Below are positions 37,501 to 47,751 of a stretch of DNA of 64,000 nucleotides, one piece after another. The DNA lies in NCBI RefSeq assembly GCF_028389875.1, contig NC_084673.1, forward strand, positions 11,817,501 to 11,881,500, written 5' to 3'. Below the pieces are notes generated by a model, which saw nothing but the letters and a program-made list of their open reading frames with translations, ran no database searches and was not told the origin of the DNA. The DNA comes from Rhea pennata (Eukaryota > Chordata > Aves > Rheiformes > Rheidae). Each line of letters opens with the position of its first letter. Position 1 is the stretch's first letter. Made by a program: the position numbers and the translations under genes.

Positions 37501-38145
37501 GGGGGGAGATGATGGGTTTGGCGAGGATGAAGCCTCCCAGGGCAAGTCTGGGAGTGGGGTGATGCTGAGCTCACCTGATCCTTGCAGGTGCTTTGGGAGC
37601 GAGCAGGCACGAGGGGACCGTCACGCTGCCGCCAGCACCCAGGAGAGCCACGCTCGGCAGCCTCCCAGCACAAGCGGGGCAGGGACCGCCCCCGCCAGCG
37701 CGTGCCCGGGCAAGGAGAGGGGGACGGGGCAAAGCAAGGGGCTCCCTGCGCGGCCCTGACAGCCCCACCTGACCCTCGCCGTGAGTCCTGCTGCTGCGTG
37801 TCTCCAGGACCCCGGGTGAGAAGTGCTGCGGGGGGCAGGCGGCCCCGGACCATGGCCACGTACCCCGTGGGCAGGACCGCCTCGCTGCCCCCCGCTTCGC
37901 CCGCCCAGTGCGTAGGCAGGGCCAAAATCCAACCGGCGCCGCTGCCGGCCGCCCCGGTCCGCTCCCTTCCCGTCTCCGTGCCGTGGCGGAGCGGCGGCGG
38001 TGGCCATGGTGGCGTCAGCCGGTCCGCGGGCACACGGTCACCCCGTCCCTCTGCAACATCCCCCACCGGGCTCCCCGGCCACGTGGGGAGGCTCCCGGGC
38101 CCACGGTGCTGGAGGAAAGCTCAAACGCAGCCCAGCTAGAAAGGC
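34560..38145. other. GC-rich intergenic region with orphan CpG island (about 35.6-38.1 kb)
   Basis: Strongly CpG-rich, with short pentamer repeats (GGCCG units near 36575-36607). Long open frames in all directions look like composition artefacts; none matches a family I know. A short segment of ordinary composition (36866-36956) is embedded in it. The island belongs to neither start of the convergent genes MORC4 and CLDN2, so its role is unknown. Confidence 0.5.
35245..35362. repeat. 59-bp tandem duplication
   Basis: Two adjacent copies (35245-35303 and 35304-35362), nearly identical apart from one clear change (gactgaaac versus gacagaaac) and the last bases. Each copy carries TGACGTGA, a CRE/ATF-like motif. 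The near identity indicates a recent duplication. Confidence 0.9.
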
Positions 38146-38148
38146 GGA

Positions 38149-38154
38149 TTTATT
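38149..38154 (-). terminator. CLDN2: Poly(A) signal of CLDN2
   Basis: TTTATT on the + strand is AATAAA on the minus strand, about 570 bases after the CLDN2 stop codon. The 3' UTR between is GC-rich and overlaps the edge of the CpG-rich region. Confidence 0.7.
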
Positions 38155-38726
38155 GCAATGCTGGTTTGAAATCAGCACTCGACCCTGCGATGGCGGCTCC
38201 GACCCGCGGCGGCCCCCGCGGACGCCCGGCGGCCCCCGCGACGCCTCCGCTCGGCCCCGCGGTGCGGCACGTGCGGTGGCCCGGCAGGCGAACCCTCGGG
38301 GCACCCCGCGGAGGCGCCCGGGGGCCGGCACACTTGCTGGGGCTGCCGTGCCCGCGCGGCTGGGGTCTGCCCGCGGCGCGGCCGCGGCGTCGCCGCTCTT
38401 CCACCCGCCAAGGCTCGTGAGCGGCGCTCCCCGCAAGCCGACAGCGCCACGCCAAGCAGGTAACAGCAGTCGAATCTGGGGTCTTTCACCAACTTAGGTA
38501 ACCAGCTGGGATCTCTAAAACAGTAGCAAGGCTCTTGGGGAGCGGCGGGGAGAGCAGACTGAAACCCCCTGAGCACACGTGTGCGAGTGAGAGAGCTGAG
38601 CACGAGAGACGGTGCTGCAGACTCTCCTCTTACCGACCGCCCTTTGCACCAGCCCAGAAGTTTCGCAAAGCTGGGCAGGTGGTGGCCAGGTTCCCACCTT
38701 GCCATCGGGGCAGCTCTGGGGACCCT

Positions 38727-39422
38727 CTACACGTATCCCGTCAGTTTGTAGGAGCCGAACTCGCTCTTGGTCTTCTGCGTCTGGCTCATGGAGGGCCGGG
38801 GGCTCTTGCCCACCAGCAGCCGCGGCTGGTAGGTGCCGTGGTAGGTGTCTGGTGAGTCCCGGGGAGGGCAGGAGGCACAGAGGATGAAGCCACCGATGAG
38901 GGAGAACAGGGAAGAAATGATGCCCAGGTAGAGCGCCTCACCGATCTCATACTTGGTGCTGTCAGGGAGTAGTGGGTTGTAGAAATCCTGCAGCACCACG
39001 TGGATGTTCCAGACCACAGGGATGAAGCAGAGCAGCCCTCCAAGCACAAAGACCACACCACCCATCACTGCCACCCTGTCCTTGGCCGGCGAGCCCTGCA
39101 TGAAGATGGTGCACCTCATGCCCATGATGGCGATGAGGCAGGCGAGGGAGGAGACGGCGCTGGAGCTCACCATCAGGGCCTGGGCTGCCTGGACATCGGT
39201 GGGTAGGTTGAGCAGGGAGCTGTAGATGTCGCACTGGGTGATGCCCGTGCTGTATGTGGCACACTCCATCCATAGCCCCTTGGTGAAGCCCACGGCTGTC
39301 ACGATGCTGGACCCGATGTAGGAGCTGATCTTCCAGCTGGGCAGCAGCGTGGTTATCAGCGTGCCGATGTAGCCCAGGAAGGCCACGGTGTAGCCCACCA
39401 GCTGGAGCCCCACGGAGACCAT
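38727..39422 (-). CDS. CLDN2: CLDN2, claudin-2 (231 aa, single coding exon)
   Basis: Intact four-transmembrane claudin. The first extracellular loop has W30, the GLW motif at 49-51 and the paired cysteines C54 and C64. D65, directly after the second cysteine, is the residue that makes claudin-2 pores cation-selective, and Y67 is also kept. The loop-2 segment and TM4 (EIGEALYLGIISSLFSL) match human claudin-2 (230 aa), and the C-terminus ends in the PDZ-binding TGYV that docks ZO proteins. Claudin-2 forms paracellular Na+ and water channels in leaky epithelia. A CDS in one exon with a non-coding 5' exon is usual for this gene; an acceptor-like ccccag lies about 28 bases before the ATG on the minus strand. 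CLDN2 is divergent from RIPPLY1 and convergent with MORC4, as in human. Confidence 0.96.
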   Translation of the reverse strand: MVSVGLQLVGYTVAFLGYIGTLITTLLPSWKISSYIGSSIVTAVGFTKGLWMECATYSTGITQCDIYSSLLNLPTDVQAAQALMVSSSAVSSLACLIAIMGMRCTIFMQGSPAKDRVAVMGGVVFVLGGLLCFIPVVWNIHVVLQDFYNPLLPDSTKYEIGEALYLGIISSLFSLIGGFILCASCPPRDSPDTYHGTYQPRLLVGKSPRPSMSQTQKTKSEFGSYKLTGYV

Positions 39423-39429
39423 GTTGGCG

Positions 39430-42400
39430 CGTGCACGTTACCTCCCTGGGGCTCGCTGTGCCGCTGCCTCTCACCCAGCTTGCTGGCAGCTCTCCCGCGT
39501 GTGCCTACCTCCCCATGGCCCGGCTGGTGGCTCCTCTCCACCTCGCTCCCGGGGACGCCGGTTTTGTGCAGGCAGCGGCGTGTGGGTGGGAGCAGGGGGG
39601 AGGAGAGGTTACCTGGAAGAGTGAAAAGCAATCCCTCCCCGATTAACGATTGACCCGAAGCTCTGGAGAAACGCCAAGCGCCCTTTCACCTCTGCTATCT
39701 TCCCGGCTGAGCTTCAGAGGCAGAGCAGCGCTGCCCGGGAAGGGCGCCAGACCGCCAAAGCCCTCCTCGGTGCTGGGCCGCTGCCGGGTGCGGGAAGGGG
39801 GCGAGCAGGCCCCGCTAGCGACGCGCCGGCGGCCGCCGCGCGTGGAGGGGCCCGCTGCCTCTCCCAGGCAGCCGGCTGTCCTGGCAGGTGGGGACCCGCG
39901 GGGCACCACTGCCCGCGGGGCTGGCGGCCGGCTGTCAGCGGCACCCGTGTGTTGTAGCGCTGCGGTTCATGGAAATGCTCCTCTGCCGCTGTCAATGCAT
40001 CAGCTTTTGAGACTGCAGCTAACCTTGCGTTTTCCGCTACGCCCTCCGGCAAGAAAGCCGGTTACTGCTGTGCATTGCTCGCGCGGGACCTGCTGCAGGT
40101 GATTTTGGGCAGCAGCCCCAAAGCTTCCCTGCAGAGCTGGAGGAGGCGCACTGCCCCCCGTGCCCGTCTCTGCACGGGGCTCGCCTGGGGCGGTGTGTCG
40201 CCGTCCAGCCTCCCCCACAAGCTGCAGGCGTCCGGCTGGGCCCGTGCAACGGGGAGCGCCGGCCCGAGGCAGAAACGCGGCCGTGACCCTGCCTGCGCCG
40301 CTGGGGACGGCACCGGGAGGGACGGCACTGGGAGGGATGGCACGTGACAGCGACGGCTGCGTCCCCGGGAAAGCCCGAAGGTCCGCGGGGGGCAGCGTTA
40401 CGTCAGGGCCGGGCGCGCGGGGGCCGGCCCGCGGGGCGACGCCGGGGCAGGGGGCACGGCTGGGGGGCACGGCTGGCGGCCGCCCCGCCGCGGCTCGCCC
40501 CAGCGCCCTCGGGCCCTGCTGCCCCCTCGCTTGCGGCCCGTGCCCGGGCGCGGGCGGCCGCCCTCGGCGCACACGCGCTGCCGAGCGCAGGGGTTCGCTT
40601 TTCCCTTCACCTTCTTGCAGAATTTCCCATCCTGGGGTGTCGTGCGAAGCGGACCGTGTTCACGCGGCCACAGCCCGGCTGCTGGCGCCGCGGCCTGGGA
40701 AGGCGCCCGGCGAGCGGGCACCGCGCGCCCCGTCCCCCTGCCCTGCTGCGGCGCCTCGCGCGCGTGCCGCCCCGCTCCCCGGCTCCTTCCCCAAACTCTG
40801 TCCGCGGCCCGGTCCCTTCTGCCCCGTCCCGCGGGTGCTTCCAGCGGGGTGCGAACCTCGCACGCTCCTCGGGGCGCACGCGCGGGGAGCGCCCGGGCTT
40901 TGCTGTACTTACGGCGGCGGCTGGCGACGCGGAGCGGGGCTGGGGGCGGCCAAGGGGCGCGGGGGCCGTCCGGGACCGGGGCGAGGGGGCTGCGGGGCAG
41001 CGCCGGTGGCGAGGGGGCCCAGCCCGCGGGGATAAACGGCTGCAAACTGTTGGCTGCAGCTTTGCAAAATCCATGCACAAATCTTAGCCTGGATCAGAGG
41101 CTTATCGCGGAGCTGAATGAAACCCTTTCGGGGTCGGGAAGGATCGGGGAGCCGCGACGCCTTGTTTCGCGTTAGTTACCCGGGTAGGTGTGCGCTCGCG
41201 TGGCCGGGGCAGAGGCTGGGGGCAAAGCCGGGCAGACAAGACGGGGTGGAGCGCGGCAGAGCCGAGCCGAGGGCGGGAGCGCGCTGCAGGCTGCGGGGGC
41301 GAAGCCGCGTTCCTCCCCGCGGCGGGCGAAGCGGGCATGCCGCGGCCCGCGGCGCCCGGCGCCCTTCGCCCCGGCTCGGCGGGTGGCGCCGGGGACCGGA
41401 CGGGGCGCACCGCCTCCGCTCGGCGCCCCGCAGCCCCGGCGCTGGGGCCCCCCCCCGCCTGGCGGCGCAGCCCGGCTCCGGGGGCTGGAGGGGGGGGGCT
41501 GCCGGCGCGCGGCGGGGAAGCGCCGCGGTCGAGCCCCCTCCCCGTGCCCGGGCTCCGGCGCCCGCCTCCCGGCCCCGCTCGCCCCCGTCCGCCGCGGGGT
41601 TTGTTGTTGTAAGACTCTCGGCCCAAATGAGGAGCAAATGGGGACGGTAATGAGGGTCGGGCTCGCGCCGGGCCCCCTCCAGCGCCGCGGCTGCCGCAGA
41701 TGGAGAGGGGCAGGCAGGGCCCCCGCCAACAAATTGCGCTCGGAGCCAGGCCGGCCCGGCCTGCATTTGGACAGGGGCGCTGGGGCGCTGACGGCTTCGG
41801 CAGGGACCATTTGCTATTTTCTCTCCCTGTCGCAGCCGTTCATGGGGGCGAGAGCGGAGAGGTGCCCGCAGCCGGGGTCTCGGCCCGCCGCTCAGGGCCT
41901 GGCTGTGGCGAATTTTCCCGTCCCTGCCTCAAAAAATAACGGGGAGCCCTTTCTGCACCGCCTCGGCGGGGGTCCCCCCTGCCGCGCCAGCCGCGAGCAG
42001 GGCTCGCTGCGCGCCCGCTCTCTGCCGCCGCAGTCCCAGGCGGAAACCCTCACCTCTTGACTGCAGTGTGAACGCTGCCTTGCAAAGTTTGGGCAGGGAC
42101 ATTTTGGGGTGAAAAAAGCCCGTAGTGGGAGAGCCCCCATGCGGGCCCCCTCCCCCCGCCAGGAGACGCCGGGGGGGGGGGGGGGGGGCAGAGCATGGCT
42201 CTGCTCGCCAGGGCAAGGGCAGGCACACTGCGCACTTCCCGAGCTGTCTGAGCCAGCAGCGGGGTGCAGGACATTTAGGGACACCCACGGGTGAGCTCCA
42301 CCATGCTCCAAGGCAGGGACGGACTGTGCTGGCGCTGAGCACCTGGCGTGCCTGCTGCCCCCACCCCCGTGGGCTGGCGGGGCTGCTGGCCTGCCACGGG

Positions 42401-43400
42401 GCGTGAAGGGCTGCGCAGACACGTTGGCACTGGTGAACCCAGCAAAGGATCAAAGAGGGAACGATACGGCAGGCTGCAGGGCGGCGAGCGCGTGCCGTGC
42501 CATGGCTCAGCAGCGCGTGGGACTGTCTGGGGCGACGCCGGTCTGGATCCAGCACAGGAGGATGCAATGTGCCTGGAGGCTCCAGCTCCTGCAGCCTCAG
42601 GCAAGGTGACACTCCGTAATGGGGGTAATGGCCAAGCCACCTCTGGTGGGGTTTTTGCATGATTCAGCAGAGAAAATCCCACTGTTCCTTTGCTGCAGCC
42701 CCAAACTGGAACTGCTGTGCCCCAGCACTGCCCTGAGCTGCGGAGGCTGAAGCCTCTCCTGCCAGAGAGGAGGCAGGCTGGTCCCAGGAGGCTGTTCCTG
42801 GAGCAACCTCTGACACAGCTGCAAGCACCCAGAGCAGGGAGCCACAGGGGAGAGCCCGGTCCCCAGGGCTTTGCTTGCTTCTTCTGTCCTGTTCTGCATC
42901 TCTAACGGCCACCCTACACCCTCATGTGGCTGGCACTGGGGCTAGCCCTGCTCCTGGCCCCAGAGAGAGGATAAGCCCTTGCCCTCCTGCTGCTCTGGCA
43001 GTGCCTGGCATCTCCTTGGGGTGAGCCCAACAGGGTTGGTGAACCTCTGAGCATGGCTATTGCCCTGCTTTACAGCTGGGATCTATCTCCTGCAGGTCTG
43101 TCTTCCCTCCCTCTTCTCTCTTGTACATCCCTGCAGCCACCTCCCAGTTGCACTGCGCTTGCCACCATTGCATGCCCATCGCACTGTGCCCATCGTTCTG
43201 CCCCTGCGTGCCCCATCCCTCCCCACACCCCCCTGTCTTATGCAAATGGCTGCTAAGAGCACTTAATCATCCTCATTAATCGCCTCTGCCCTCCCCTGGT
43301 TCCCCCTGACCCCCCTGGGGATTTTCTCACAAATGGTGTCTAACTTTTCCCTTCTGTGTTTTGCTTTTCCACCAGAGATCACAGCACCCCGCTCCCAGCC
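39430..43400. promoter_or_regulatory. CpG-rich intergenic DNA between CLDN2 and RIPPLY1
   Basis: About 4 kb with an extended CpG island (about 39.7-42.05 kb) and long artefactual open frames on both strands. No exon is recognisable; CLDN2 non-coding first exon(s) are expected here on the minus strand. Two blocks of ordinary composition stand out in the island: about 41029-41125 and 41600-41660. A run of 18 G sits at 42171-42188. Confidence 0.5.
43240..43281. promoter_or_regulatory. Octamer plus homeodomain-type sites upstream of RIPPLY1
   Basis: A perfect octamer ATGCAAAT (43240-43247) is followed by two TAAT-core sites (TTAATCAT near 43263 and ATTAATC at 43275-43281) in AT-richer DNA inside a GC-rich flank. 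Possible enhancer; binding is not shown. Confidence 0.35.
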
Positions 43401-43413
43401 TCCCCCGACCCTC

Positions 43414-43516
43414 TGTTTACACAACTGGGACAAATTTCACACCTGGGGGACCGCTGCCCCCTGCACCCCCAGCCCTGAAGAACTGGTGAGTCACCAGTCT
43501 GGGCAGGGCTATAAAG
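43414..43516 (+). promoter_or_regulatory. RIPPLY1: RIPPLY1 core promoter with T-box, E-box, Fox-like site and TATA box
   Basis: In order: TGTTTAC (Fox-like, 43414-43420), CAACTG (E-box, 43422-43427), TTTCACACCT (perfect T-box site, 43435-43444), a 17-bp perfect palindrome around TGAGTCA (43482-43498), and TATAAAG (43510-43516). The start codon at 43581 is 65 bases after the TATA box. Ripply1 is known to be activated by Tbx6-class factors in presomitic mesoderm, so the T-box site is a sensible input; use in vivo is inference. Confidence 0.7.
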
Positions 43517-43580
43517 GTCCTCGCACTGGGCCTGCGGCCTCACCTCGGAGGGGACATTGCTGCTGCCTCTGCCTGCCACC

Positions 43581-44984
43581 ATGGAAGCTGCTGCCCGCCG
43601 CTCGCCACCCGCCTGGCCCCGGCTGCCCGCGGCCGCCCCGGCCCGGCGGCTCCAGCGAGGGGGCAGGTACCGCGGGCGCTGCGGCCAGGGCGCGCGGGAG
43701 CCCTCGTGGCCACGGGCGCGGGGAGGCTGCGGGGGGCAGGCCAGGGCTGCCACGGCGCTGAGCCTGCTCCCCCCTAGATCCCTGCCTCTCTGGAGACCGT
43801 GGCTGCCCCGGGTCGAGGAGCCGTCCGGCCAGCAGACGAACACCGTGAGTCTTATGCTCCTGAAAACCACCCTCTAGCCCCAGATGCCTTCACCCATTGC
43901 AAGTGCCCCGGGGCTCCGGAGGATCTCTACATACTAACATCCCTCTGGCCCCAAGCCGGGGTCAACCTGAGCCCGCTGGCTTTGGGGAGGGTGGTGGGGC
44001 TCCACCAGGAGCTGCCAGAGAAGGGGCCAGTGAGCGGAGGAGTCCTTGGCAGAGCAGCCTGCGGCCCCACGTGCCCCAGGGCCGGGGCTCCCCAGGGCGG
44101 CGCGGCGAACGCGGAGGGCCCGGTGGGGGCTGGAAGGGGCTGCCCGCTCCCTGGCCGGCGGGCATTCCTCAGGGGGTTAGCAGGCGTCTGGGCAGGAGCT
44201 TTGGAGCGCGCCGGGGAGATTACCCTGGCACGAAGCCCACTGGTGAGGTCTGGATGCCAGCACCCTGGGGGGGGGTTGCAGGGACCACCAGCTATGCAAC
44301 ACAGGTGGGGGGAACAGCAGGTCCAGCAGAGGCTGAGCCTCCAAGGACACTGCACAGAGGCTGTGTGGCCTGGGGCAGCCATCCTGGTGGCTGGGAAAGG
44401 TCCCCAACCCTGCTGCCGCCCATCCTCCTGAAGCCCCCTGGTCCTGACCCAAGCTGGTCTCTGCATGCCCTGCCAAGAGGAGGGGGCAGCGGGACTCTGG
44501 GGCAGGTGCCCACCACAGGCTGTGTCTCCGCAGGCTCGGCCCCATGGTGTGACAGGGGACGGTGGACCTGCAGTCGCGATGGAGGACAAAGCGCTGGCAC
44601 TCTTCCACCACCCGGTCAAGTAGGTCGTCTGCTGCCCAGTGCCGCCACGGCAGCAGCCAGCACAGCTCTGCGCCGTGCCCCCGGCCGTGCCTGGCGCCTG
44701 GGCCAGGGCTCCCCCGCGGGCAGGGGTTCTCAGGCGGGCTCTCCCCACGCAGGCTCCTCTGGCCCAAGTCCAAGTCCTTCGACTATCTGTACAGTGTTGG
44801 GGAGAAGCTGCTTGAGAACTTCCCCGTGCAGGCCACCCTCAGCCTCTATGACGACTCGGACAGCGAGGAGGAGGAGGAAGAAGAGGAGGAAGAAGAGGAG
44901 GAGGAAGCCAAGGCCGAGGAGGCCGCGCGCTCCCGCGAGGCAGGCGGGCCGCGGCGGGCAGCCAGCGCGGCCCACCCGGCGTGA
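43581..44984 (+). CDS. RIPPLY1: RIPPLY1, ripply transcriptional repressor 1 (4 exons, 156 aa)
   Basis: Exons 43581-43666, 43778-43844, 44534-44619, 44753-44984 (TGA 44982-44984), all GT-AG, phases 2, 0, 2; total 471 bases. The WRPW tetrapeptide at residues 34-37, which recruits Groucho/TLE co-repressors, is in exon 2. The Ripply homology domain (about 74-115; FHHPVKLLWPKSKSFDYLYS ... ENFPVQATLSLYDD), which binds T-box proteins such as Tbx6, spans exons 3-4. A run of 14 glutamates (44865-44906) follows, then an alanine/arginine-rich tail. Human RIPPLY1 has 151 aa and the same order of parts. The protein turns T-box activators into repressors at the forming somite boundary. Exon 3 starts at 44534 because that keeps phase with exon 2 and reaches the domain without a stop. 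Confidence 0.93.
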
Positions 44985-45582
44985 GGGCGGCTGTGCGGGG
45001 CGCGGGCGGCGCAGACGCTCCCCGCGGCGGGGCAGGCGGGAGCCCCCTCGCCCGGGCTGAGGAGGGGCGGGCGGCCCTGCGGGCGGCGCGGGCGGGGACG
45101 CGACGCCAGGCTGCCGGCAGCGGGCAGGGGCGCGGGGCTCGGCGGGACGGCGGCGGCGCGAGGCTGAGCAGAGCAGCGCCCGCCGCGGGCCGCGCCCGCC
45201 CCGGGCGCCGCCGCCCCGCGCAGCGCCCCGCCGCCGGGGCAGGTGGGAGGGGCCGGAACTGCGACTCCCGACACCGCTCGCGGCGAGACCCCGCCCCGCC
45301 ACGGCGCGCTCCCATTGGGTGCAAGCCCGGCTACTCTCTCCTGGATTGGGGGGTGGGCGTGGTGGGCCCGCCCGCTGCCGCTTCGCGCTCCCATTGGGCA
45401 GGCGGGATGAGCGGGCGGTGCGCGCCGGCGGCGAGCGGCTCGATTGGCCGAGAGGCGGCGCTTGGGCGGGGAGAGACGGCAGCGCGGTCCCGCCTCGCCT
45501 GCCCTGCGCCGACGGCGGGCGGGAGCCGCAGCGGCGGCGGGCGCGGCGCGGCGCGGCGAGGGGCCGGCGGAGCCGCCATGAG
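44930..45582 (+). promoter_or_regulatory. CpG island promoter with four evenly spaced CCAAT boxes
   Basis: CpG island starting inside RIPPLY1 exon 4. ATTGG (CCAAT on the other strand) occurs at 45314, 45345, 45393 and 45443, all in one orientation and spaced 31, 48 and 50 bases, as in NF-Y promoters. An ATG in a perfect Kozak context (GCCGCCATGAG) at 45578-45580 is followed after two bases by a donor GTACGG. I read this as a non-coding first exon, most likely of PRRG3: joined to 50685, the ATG would give only a two-codon frame (AUG AGG UAG). Confidence 0.5.
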
Positions 45583-45591
45583 GTACGGGCC

Positions 45592-46160
45592 TGGGCTGAG
45601 GGGCGGCGGGGGGCTGTGGGGCGAGGGGCCAGGAGCTGTGGGGTGGTGGGCTGTGGGGTGAGAGGTCAGGAGTTGTAGGGCGGCAGGGAGCTGTGGGGTG
45701 GCAGGGGGCTGTGGAGTGAGGGGCTAGGAGCTGTGGGGGGGGCAGGGGGGCAGAGGGGTGAGGGGCCAGGAGTTGTGGGGTGGCAGAGGGGTGAGGGGTC
45801 AGGAGCTGTGGGGTGGCAGAGAGATGGGGGGTCAGGAGCTGTGGGGTGGTGGGCTGTGGGGTGAGAGGTCAGGAGTTGTAGGGCGGCAGGGAGCTGTGGG
45901 GTGGCAGGGGGCTGTGGAGTGAGGGGCTAGGAGCTGTGGGGGGGCAGGGGGGCAGAGGGGTGAGGGGCCAGGAGCTGTGGGGTGGCAGAGGGGTGAGGGG
46001 TCAGGAGCTGTGGGGTGGCAGAGAGATGGGGGGTCAGGAGCTGTGGGGTGGTGGGCTGTGGGGTGAGAGGTTAGGAGCTGTGGGGCAGCAGGGGGCTGTG
46101 GGGTGAGGGGTCAGGAGCTGTGGGGTGACAGGGGGCTGTGGGGTGAAGAGGAAGGCTATG
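45592..46160 (+). repeat. G-rich minisatellite downstream of the CpG island
   Basis: Tandem units built from (t/g)cAGGAGCTGTGGGGTG and GGCAGNGGGGTGAGGGG. A higher-order copy is displaced by 203 bases (the unit at 45661 recurs at 45864). The + strand is almost free of C and full of GGGG runs; degenerate copies continue to about 46640. Confidence 0.9.
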
Positions 46161-47584
46161 GGGTGCCCAGGATAGGAGCTGTAGCCTGGAGTGACAAGGA
46201 GGGTGATGACAGCAGGATCTCCGAGGTGAGGTGGTAGGAAGAGCTGCCGGGAGCAGAAACTGTGGGGTGGGGTGAAGGATTATGGGATGAAGGGGGCAGG
46301 AATTATGGCATTGTGGGGGTTATAGGATGAGGGAGTTAGGAGTTTTGAGGTGGGATGACAGGGATGATTATGGAATGATGAGAGTGGGAGATCTGGTGTT
46401 ACAGAAAGGGCCATGGTGTGATGGGGCAGGGCTTGCTGGATGGAGTGATGGTGGGGTTATGGGGATGTGGCAGGAGCTGTAGGTGAGGGGCAGGTTATGA
46501 GGCGATGGAGGTTTAAGAACTGTTGAGGTGATGTGAAGGGTTATGAGGTGTTTAGGGCAAGAGCTGTAAGATACAGGTGTGGAAAGACTTATGGGGTGAT
46601 GGGGCAAAAGCTGTAGGGAGAGGAGGAAAGGTGATGTGGCTAGGGAGAGAAGAGAGCGTTGGTTTGTAGATGAGAATCAAGAGACATGGAGCTGGAATAG
46701 GAAGGAGTTGTTGGCACTTGGGGAAGAGAAGAACCATGGATATGGGGAGAGGATATGAAGATGAGGTTCATTTGGAAGTAGGAGGAATGTATTAGGAGCG
46801 TATTTGGACTGGTAAGCAGTTGCAGGGAAGATAAGTGGGAGACCCTAATATGGGATGACACAAGAAACTGGGGATGAAGGAAAGGGCTTGGGCTTGGGCT
46901 TGGGCACTGAGGCTAGGCAGGGACAATGTTGGGGATGTTGCGGAGAGGAGGTTGACATGGAGAGGAGCAGAGGAAGGAAGCGTTGGGGAGGGAGGAGAGG
47001 ACGGGGGCTGCCTTGGGGGCCCTATGTGTCAGGGTGGAGGCTGGCTGGGGGGCAGCATGAGGGCAGGCCACAAGGGATTGGCACTGAGGGTTCTTCTGAG
47101 AGGTTGAAGCTTCCTGCCACCCTACAGGGACCCCACTGTCTCTGGCAAGTGGAACCAGTGCAGCCTCTTCTCCTCAGTGTGGATCTTGGCACGGGAAACC
47201 CCAAATATTGTTATAATCTTGCTGGGCTGTCGGCAGCCGTGACTGTGTGATGCCAAGATATCTGGCAGCCTCCCTGCATGCTGTGGTGTGTCACTGGCAT
47301 TTACAGGGTGCCGTGGTCCACTCTTGACCTCTCCTCCCCCTATACCAGTGCCCCCAAACCTGGCAAGGAGATGCTGCTTCCTAGTCTACCTCCTTCTTCC
47401 CCCCGTGCCTACTCAAAGTCTGCTGGGGGCTGGCGCTGCGCACGCACCATGTTTTACCAGCACGATTTCTTCCTTTGGTAACAGTGACGAGAGCGGAGGC
47501 GGAGATGGGGGGAGCCCGAGGGAGACACAAATGTGTGGCTGCAGCATCCTCGCTCTCATCGCTGTGTCCCTCGCGCCTCCTCAC

Positions 47585-47623
47585 GGTTACCCTAGCAACC
47601 TCCTATCGATGGGGTATTTATAG
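47585..47623 (+). promoter_or_regulatory. RFX X-box plus TATA-like element
   Basis: GTTACC-CT-AGCAAC at 47586-47599 fits the X-box rule GTNRCC(N0-3)RGYAAC exactly. TATTTATAG follows at 47615-47623. Together they look like a compact promoter with a start near 47650. It lies either upstream of a small unknown transcript or within the first PRRG3 intron. Confidence 0.45.
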
Positions 47624-47751
47624 AGGAGGCAAATGCCGCTCGCGTGTCGGGAAACTGGCGGGGGGAGGAGGACCTGGGTTGGGTGGGCATCTGCTGAGGT
47701 CAGCCTCCAGCTTCATGCTTCTTTCAGCGTGTTTGGTTGAGCGGAGGCAGA

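Noticed and set aside
39641-39654. HNF1-like site (ATTAACGATTGAC) upstream of CLDN2
   Set aside because: CLDN2 is an HNF1 target, but here the two halves are direct repeats, not the inverted GTTAAT-N-ATTAAC palindrome.
40160-42060. Several open frames over 200 codons between CLDN2 and RIPPLY1
   Set aside because: They lie in a CpG island on both strands at once; arginine/alanine/proline-rich peptides are typical composition artefacts.
43897-45060. 387-codon plus-strand open frame across RIPPLY1
   Set aside because: Wrong frame relative to the conserved RIPPLY1 exons; it is a GC-driven shadow.
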